64,000 nt of DNA from Anolis sagrei (Eukaryota; Chordata; Lepidosauria; Squamata; Anolidae), in contig NC_090022.1 of NCBI RefSeq assembly GCF_037176765.1, positions 175,296,117 to 175,360,116 on the forward strand, written 5' to 3'. Below the pieces are notes generated by a model. It was not told the DNA's origin, searched no databases, and saw only the letters and a program-made list of their open reading frames with translations. Below, piece after piece: positions 26,209 through 35,200 of this stretch. The position numbers were made by a program, and so were the translations under genes. Numbering within the stretch: the stretch's first letter is position 1; each line of letters begins with the position of its first letter.

Positions 26209-29200
26209 TTGAATACCCCGCCACCATCTCCCCAATGGGGACTTGGGGTGGCTTACATGAGGCCAAGCCCAACAGCATATTACAATAAAGTAAAACCAAA
26301 ACACAATAACAACACAGTAAAATACATACAACATATCGGTACAAAAACGATAAGCAAAATCATACACAGTAAAATAAAATAACATAACAATGAGTGGACC
26401 GCATGTGCAAGATAAAAACTAAAATACTAAAAATACTAAAATCAGGATGAGAAGCAGCATATGGGAATGAATTGCCCGCTGCTCCATCCTTTCGCAAGGT
26501 TTGTCCGATGTGAAACACTGCTCTGTTACTGAACTACCTATCTCAGCTGCCAACTTGCGGAAATATAGTGCCCTCCCATCTTCCAACAAAGGAAATGAAG
26601 ATCTATTCTGCCATGCTATGCTACTTCTATGGGAATCAGTCACACTGACTTGCTTGCAAGTAAACATGCATGAGATTTAAGCATGGCCGTAGCCAGAAAA
26701 AAAAATTCAGGGAGGGTTGAACATTTCGGGGGGGGGGGGGGGTTTAAACCTGCCTCCTAGCTCACACTGAAGCAAATGGCACAGTAGGGGGCAGAGCAGC
26801 CTTCAATAGCCTGCAGCTCCGCTCCTGTCAACCACCTCCACCAAGTCTGGCCTCCTTAATGAGAGCATTCAACACCCCCCCCCCACCCCAAGTTGGTTGA
26901 TTCACTACATCAGCTATTGCTGCAAGTAACGACAGTGTGAATAAATTGCCAATATTTGCTTGAGATAGTGCTTGCAGTTCTGGAGGGACTCTTAATTATT
27001 TGCTTCTCATAGACTTAGCATGGGGATTGGGTTAACCAGTTAAAATTCATGAGTAAACCAGGTTTTTTTTTAACCTGAAAAATTTCGAGAGGGGGTTTGA
27101 ACCCCTAACCCCCCCCCTCCCCCATGGCTACAGGCCTGGATTTAAGTACACAAGCGTGGGCAAAGATGCGCATTGTTCAAATCTGACTTCACCAAGGGAA
27201 TCTGTTGTTACCTCAGCACAGACCTTCATTTGCAGCATAGAGATACTGGTATCTCTTATATCATTGTCATAGAATCATAGAGTTGGAAAAGACCTCATGG
27301 GACATCCAGTCCAACCCCCTGCCAAGAAGCAGGAAAATTGCCTTCAAAGCACCCCCGACAGATAGCCATCCAGCCTCTGTTTAAAAACTTTCAAAGAGGC
27401 AGAGAGTTCCACTGCTGAATGGCTCTCATAGTCAGGAAGTTTTTCCTAATGTTCAGATGGAATCTCCTTTCTTGTAGTTGGAAGCCACTGCTCCACGTCC
27501 TAGTCTCCAGGGAAGCAGAAAACAAGCTTGCTCCCTCCTCCCTATGACTTCTTCTCACATATTTATACATGGCTCTGGCCCTGTCTGAACGTATCTCTCC
27601 TTATGAACCATCTAGGAATTTAAGATCTTCTGGAGAGGCCCTTCTTCACAGGTTCGGCTGGCGGGGACGAGAGATATGGCCTTTTCAGTGGTGGCCCCTT
27701 GGCTATGGAACGCCCTCCCCAGAGATATTAGATCGGCTCCCACTCTCCTAACATTCCAAAAAAAAAAAAAAAAAAGTCAAAATCTGGCTTTGTGAGCAGG
27801 CTTTCTCAAATGCAATGTAGTAAATAATTACTTGACCTCGGAACGGCTTGTTAAGCGCAATTGGATAAAGATTCTGGTAATTAGATACAGAGGATTTATG
27901 TTTTATTGATTTTATTGTTTATGGAATTTTATGGATGTTTATATGCTTTTAACTGTTCATATTATTGTGGCATCGAATTGTGCCAGTTTTGTAAACCGCC
28001 CTGAGTTGCCCTTGGGCTGTGAAGGACGGTATAGAAATACAGTAAATAAATTAAATAAATAAATAATCATGTCTCCTCTTAGCCTTCTCTTCTTTGGGCT
28101 AAAGAAGAGCCTGAATACTGCTATGATGTATTGTCAGGGATGGATAATGTGTTAAATTAACATTTCCCACCATCCTTAACTTGAGGGTGTCCTGTTTAAA
28201 GCAGAGAGATTAACTGCAGCTCAGGAATATTTCAATGATCAGTCCTCACCCACCCGAGACATGTATAAAATGTTTTTAGAATCATAGAATCAAAGAGTTG
28301 GAAGAGACCTCATGAGCCATCCAGTCCAACTCCCTGCCAAGAAGCAGGAATATTGCATTCAAATCACCCCTGACAGATGGCCATCCAGCCTCTGTTTAAA
28401 AGCTTCCAAAGAAGGAGCCTCCACTACACTCCGGGGCAGAGAGTTCCACTGCTGAACGGCTCTCACAGTCAGGAAGTTCTTCCTCATGTTCAGATGGAAT
28501 CTCCTCTCTTGTAGCTTGAAGCCATTGTTCTGCATCCTAGTCTCCAAGGAAGCAGAAAACAAGCTTGCTCCCTCTTCCCTGTGGCTTCCTCTCACATATT
28601 TATACATGGCTATCATATCTCCTCTCAGCCTTCTCTTCTTCAGGCTAAACATGCTCAGCTCCTTAAGCCACTCCTCATAGGGCTTGTTCTAGAAGGAATG
28701 TTAGAGGTCATATAATGTGATTGTGATTGGTGGAAGTGTTTCTGAGGCTTACTGTATGTATTTTATATGTGTCAGTGACCCATTTTTGTATTTTGTTGCA
28801 GAATGATGCTCTTTGTTTGCAGATGCAAAGCATTGAGTATATTGAGCATGCTGCTTGAGCTGTGAGTCATCAAGGCATCATGGGCCTGCCAGTCATGTAC
28901 AGCAGCCCAGGAGCAGCTCCATAAGCCTCCTCTTTTTGCTGCCTACTCCGTTTTACAAGATCAAGAATGTTGTTGTGTTGCACTTGGTGATCCAACACCT
29001 AGGACTGTGGGGGTGGATGCAGGTGGTTGCATTTCGCTTGGCGGGTGAAACATTTGGCAAGTTTGCTCTAAGAGGGCTTACATAAACACTGGTTATTGCT
29101 GCTCTTCAAAGGAAGTCACAGAACCACCAAGATGGTTCTGGCGTCCAGTGATTAATCCAAGCCTGGTTGCTAAGCAATGGCTTCCTCCCACACAACCCCA

Positions 29201-32200
29201 GGAAACAGCCAAAGGCTTGGCGGAAGTGAACGCAGACGATCAGCAGGAAAGCAGAGCTTTCAATGGAAAAACAGTGGGGAGAGCAAGAAGAGGGGGAGCT
29301 GTCAAGAAACAGCAAAAGCCACATATATGTGACCCCAATTAAGTCCTTGTTCGGACTCAGAGAAAAACCTGGCATAAAGGATGTGGATCAATTAGCTCCC
29401 CAGGGAAGTATTTCAGCCTGTTCTCCGTGTGATGAGATCTGCTTTATTACAGCACATGGCAGGGCGAGTTGTCTGGGTTTTGAAAGACCTCCTGCAGGAT
29501 GTTTATATCCTCTGACCAGAGCTTGAAAAAAAAATCACATTTTGTTTTTGACAACTTAAAATCTCTCAGCCAGCATGCACACTTTTTTCCAAGCTCAACA
29601 AATAACAAGCCATAACAAAAGACTCCCCTATGGAAGGAGAAGAGTAGCAGCTAAGGGCACGTCCATCACACTTAAACCTAGCTACTGATGCAGGTGAGAG
29701 AAAGACCATTTTTCAGTGCCCTCGAATCCTGGGATTTGCAGTTGTGACATCTAGAATTCTCACTCAAAGATTTCTAGTGTCTCAATAAATTATATACCAA
29801 GGATATTAGGTTCCACAAGGTTCCATGCTTTTTAACATCTACATGATACCGCTGGGAGAGGTCATCCGGAGTTTTGGAGTTGGGTGCCATCTCTATGTAG
29901 ATGACGCCCAACTCTACTACTCTTTTTCACCCAATTCCAAGGAAGCCCCATGGGTACTGGATGAGTCCCTGGCTGCTGCGGCTGTCTGGATGAGGATGTA
30001 TAAGCTGAGGATCAATCCTGACAAGACAAAAGTCCTCCTCGTCGATTGTAAGCCGGATCAGGGTATAGGGTGGCAACCTGTGCTTGATGGGGTTGCATTC
30101 CCCCTGAAGTCACAGGTCCGCAGCTTGGGTGTCCTCCTGGACTCATAGCTAACGCTTGAAGCCCAGGTGTCGGCGGTGGCTGGGAGGCCTCTGCACAATT
30201 AAAACTCGTGCACCAGCTGCGACCGTACCTTAAGAAGTCGGACCTGGCCATGGTGGTCCGCACCTTAGTCACCTCCAGATTGGATTACTGTAATGCACTC
30301 TACATGGGGCTGCCCTTGAAGACAGCTCAGAAATTTGAATTGGTACAACGGGTGGCAGCCAGGTTACTAACTGGAGCGACTTACATGGAGCGGTCAACCC
30401 CTCTGTTTAAGGAGCTCCATTGGCTGCTGTTCATTTTCTGATCCCAATTCAAGGTGCAGGTTCTTACCTACTAAGCCCTGAATGGTTTGGGGCTCTCCTA
30501 CCTGGGTGACCACATTTCTGTGTACGAACCCACGTGATCTCTTTGATCATCTGGAGAGGCTCTGCTCTCGCTCCTGCCCCTTCGCAGGTGCGATTGGTGG
30601 GGACGAGGGAAAGGGCCTTCTCTATGGTGGCCCCCCGACTCTGGAACTCACTCCCCAAGGATATCAGACTAGCCCCCACATTGGCAGTCTGGTCTCTGAT
30701 TTGGAGGGGCTACAATGTTCTTTGGGAAATGAATCAGGTGAAGGTACTGCAAATCTCATCATTTTTGGCCCATCCTGACCTAAACCGCACCAGGTTTTAA
30801 AGTGGGCCATTTGGCCTCTGTGTGCCAAGTTTGGTCCTCATCCATCATTGGTGTGGGCCACAGTGCTCTAAAGTAGTGAGTTAAAGTACTGCAAGTCCCA
30901 TCATCCATGGTCCATGTTTCCTCAAACTACACCAGGATGTAGAGTGGGTCTTGGGGGGGGGGGGGTCTGTGTGCCAAGTTTGGTCTTGTTCTGTCATTGT
31001 TGGGGGCCACAAGTTGTTTTGGACTTCAACTCCAACCATTCCTGGCAGCCTCAGGCCTTTAGCTCTCCTCTCTGTGTCACCTCAGAATGTTGGAATGAGG
31101 CTGGCCAATCAGAGAGCATATGCAAATTGTACCACAGTGGCAGCCAATCAGAACGCTGCCACATACACCTCCCTCCACATATAAACACTGACTTTTATTA
31201 TGTACATAGAAGATAGATTATTCAGTCTGCTCTACCCACTCAAACAATATAAGCAGCAACCTTAATTCCCCCTCCATCCCTTTTTTGTTGTGAGTCATGT
31301 CTTAAATTTAGACGATAAGCCCCACAAAGGGCCATTATACTACTTATCTTATACGCTCTTTCTAGTAGCCTTTTTGACTAAAGAGTGAAGTATAAGGGCT
31401 ATCAACAAATAAGTAAATATTACGTCCTTCAGTGCAGCAGTGTTTAAGATTCTTCCCAACCCGCCCCTACGTCCAGCAAACTCCGATCTACTTTTAGCCA
31501 CACAACACTACTTCACAGCTCCCTCCCAACTTGCAATCTGTGAGAAAAAACAATATCACAAAGATGGCCTTACGTCCCAGAGAGGCGGAGGGAATGTATG
31601 AGGATCTTGTCCACCTCCTCCATGAGGCCGGAACATTCAGGGACAGGGGGACCTCTGTAGAAAAAAATAAGAAGAAAAGTGAAGCAGCAATGAGGGAGTC
31701 AACTATTTCAATGACTACAGAAGCAATGCTTACATAAGAATCCCATAAGCAGAAAGCTGATCTAGGTTGTTGAAACAAGTCTCCCCTACACCACTTGTGT
31801 AGCCATAGCTGACAGTGAAAACCCCTTCTCTCCAACCAGCACTACTTCTGGGGGGGGGGGGGGGTGTTCTACACTGATATATTATCTGCTTTGAACTAGA
31901 TTATGTGCCAGTGCAGACTCATATAATCCAGTTCAAAGCAGATAATCTGGATTATATGGCAGTGTAGAAGGGGCCTGGGAGAGTGTGATTTACCCTTTGG
32001 GTTTCCCTGATTTGAGCGTGGACTTGAACTCTTGTCTCTGTTCTTGTAGCCCAACACTCAAACCACTACATCACACAGACTCTCAATTTCTGAAAGTTAC
32101 TAATCTATTAATAATTTTGAATTGCCTGCTTGCTGACATGTGCTGAAAGAAATTTCTCCTGGTGCCCAATGGCACTTGACTAAACTGTAGAATTTATCAC

Positions 32201-35200
32201 TACGCTGGGTTGTTGTCGGTTTTTTGGGCTATATGGCCATGTTCTAGAAGCATTCTCTCCTGACATTTTGCCTGCATCTGTGGCAAGCTGGTAGCCATGT
32301 AGTGGATGGCTTTCACGGCGTTCAACCTTATTTCTCTCACATTTAGCAGCAACTTCCCCTCGCACATCAGGGGGGACAATGCCAACTAGCTTGTAGAATT
32401 TATCAACAGATGTAGGTTTAAGACATCCTGTGATTATTCCACATGTCTCATTCAATGCTATGTTCACCTGCTTTGCATGGGCAGACCTATGCCAAACAGG
32501 GCAGGCATACGCGGCAGTTGATAAGACAAGACTAGGGCTGATGTTCATACTAATTTTGGGTCTGCACTCCATGTGCTGCCAGTAAGTTTCCGCAGGATGT
32601 TACTGCGTTCAGCTACATTGTGCTTGGTGTTCAAGCAGTGTTTCCTATATGCTAGTATTCAATCTAAGGTGACACTGAGATATTTAGGATGGAAACAATG
32701 TTCAAGCTCTTGACCTTCCCAGGTGACTTTCAAATTCCTGTTGGCTTCATGGTTGCATAGGTGAAAAGCACGCACTTGTATCCATAACACGAGTATTAGG
32801 TATTGTTATACTCAAGTCCTGCTTAAGGGGTTTCCAGGTCAGTGGTTTGGCACCGTGGGATCAGAATGCTATATGACAGTGGGTCATATAGCATTCTCAA
32901 CCTGTGGGTCCCTAAGTGTTTTGGCTTGCAACTCCCAGTAATCCCAGCCAGCTTACCAACTGTTAGGATTTCTGGGAGCTGAAGGCCAAAACATCTGGGG
33001 ACCCACAGGTTGTGAACCACTGCTATATGAGAAATAGCTTTGCTCTCATCCTATTAGTTGCCATTCTTTTTCTAAGCCAATGCATATGCCATCGCCTTTC
33101 CCAGTGGTTTTGTGAAGGGCCAAAGCTCAGGGAGACAGATCTAAAGAGGAAGAGGGAAGGGTTTACGGAATTTGAATTAGCAGAGTGTAGAAATGAATCT
33201 ATATAAATAAAAATGTAATGTTTGTTTGTGGGATTAACATAACTCAAAAACCACTGGATGAATTACCCCAAAATTTGGCCAAAAGGCACCTACTAACCCA
33301 AGGAGTGACCACCACCCAAATAAATTGATTTTGTCATTTGGGAGTTATAGTTGCTGGGATAGTTTACCTACAATCAAAGTGCATTCTGAACTCCACCAAT
33401 GATAGAATTGAACCAAAGAGCCATCCAGTCATAGATATAGATAGATATATTTGATTCACACACACACATGGATATAGTATCATAGATTTGAAAGGGACCC
33501 CTATAGAAGGACAATTATATACTGCATGTTCCAGAGTAGGCAAACCAGACACTCTCCGTATCAACACTGACAAAGAAACAGCAAGAAATACTGTTCCCAC
33601 AAGCATAAAGAAATTACATATATTAGAAATCAACACTTTCTCAGTACTTTATTTTCCAGATCACCAGACTGGGCCACAGCAATGCAAGGCAGGGGACGGC
33701 TAGTAGTTTACTAAATAAGCAGCCATTGTGAATAATACGTTGTGTGTGAATAATATACAAACACTATGTTCTGAGTAAAAACTCCTCAAGAGTCTATAGT
33801 TCCTCAAATGACAGAAGGAGAGAACCTTGGAGAAAAGAAAACCTTGGACTGCCAGTTAGCTGTGCTAATTCTACTTTCCACCATATGTATTATTCAAGGC
33901 TTAGCTTGAAATAGTGTTTCTTTCTGGTACGGTTGTGCCTCATACACTCTTCAAGCCACCTCCGATCCCTCATATTAAAGGGGGGAAATCAATTCTGCCT
34001 CCAACACAGTTGATTTATCCAAAAAATTACCCCTCAAAACAATTCGCATGTGCCAAGCTGTGCGTGCAACACGTTTGTGTCAGCTGCAGTGTCTAGATGT
34101 GTCATACAAACATAACGTGAAACTTCTGAGTTGATGTGAAATAAGCAATAAATCATACATTTTTTTGAAAAGGTTTTCATGACACATGATGTGTCCCTGT
34201 ATATTTCATTATTACAATTTATGTAAGTGTCTGGAATTGGTTTAATTTCTGCTTTGCTTGTTGTTGTTCATTCATTCAGTCATTTCCGACTCTTCGTGAC
34301 CTCATGGACCAGCCCACGCCAAAGCTCCCTGTCGGCCGTCACCACCCCCAGCTCCTTCAAGGTCAGTCCAGTCACTTCAAGGATGCCATCCATCTTGCCC
34401 TTGGTCGGCCCCTCTTCCTTTTTCCTTCCATTTTCCCCAGTATCATTGTCTTCTCTAAGTTTTCCTTTCTTCTCATGATGTGGCCAAAGTACTTCATCTT
34501 TGCCTCTACTATCCTTCCTTCCAATGACCAGTCGGGCTTTATTTCCTGAAGTATGGACTGGTTGGATCTTCTTATGGTCCAAGGCACTCTCAGAACTTTC
34601 CTCCAACACCACAGTTCAAAAGCATCTATCTTCCTTCGCTCAGCCTTCCCTAAGGTCCAGCTCTCACATCCGTAGGTGACTATGGGGAATACCATTGCTT
34701 TGACTATCCAGATCTTCGTTGCCAGTGTAATGTCTCTAAAAGGTAAAGGTTGTCCCCTGACATTAAGTCCAGCCATGTCTGACTCTGGGGTGTGATGCTC
34801 ATCTCCATTTCTAAGCCGAAGAGCCAGCGTTGTCCATAGACACCTCCAAGGTCATGTGGCCGGCATGACTGCATGGAGCGCCATTACCTTCCTGCCGGAG
34901 CGGTACCTATTGATCTACTCACATTTGCATGTTTTCGAACTGCTAGGTTGGCAGGAGCTGGGGCTGACAGCGGAAGCTCACGCCGCTCCCTGGAATCGAA
35001 CCTGCGACCTTTTGGTCAACAAGCTCAGCAGCTCAGTGCTTTAACCCTTCTGCGCCACTGTCTCTACTCTTCACTATTTTATCGAGATTGGACATTGCTC
35101 TCTTCCCAAGAAGTTCCCAAATATGTTACAGAGTAGGCAAACCAGATACTCCCCACATCAACACTGACAAAGAAACAGCTTTGTTTACCCACAAGCAGAA

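Noticed and set aside
31494-31835. 113-aa minus-strand frame as the CCDC22 N-terminus
   Set aside because: It is the wrong frame. The true start (MEEVDKIL...) reads from 31623 in another frame and joins exon 2 in phase.
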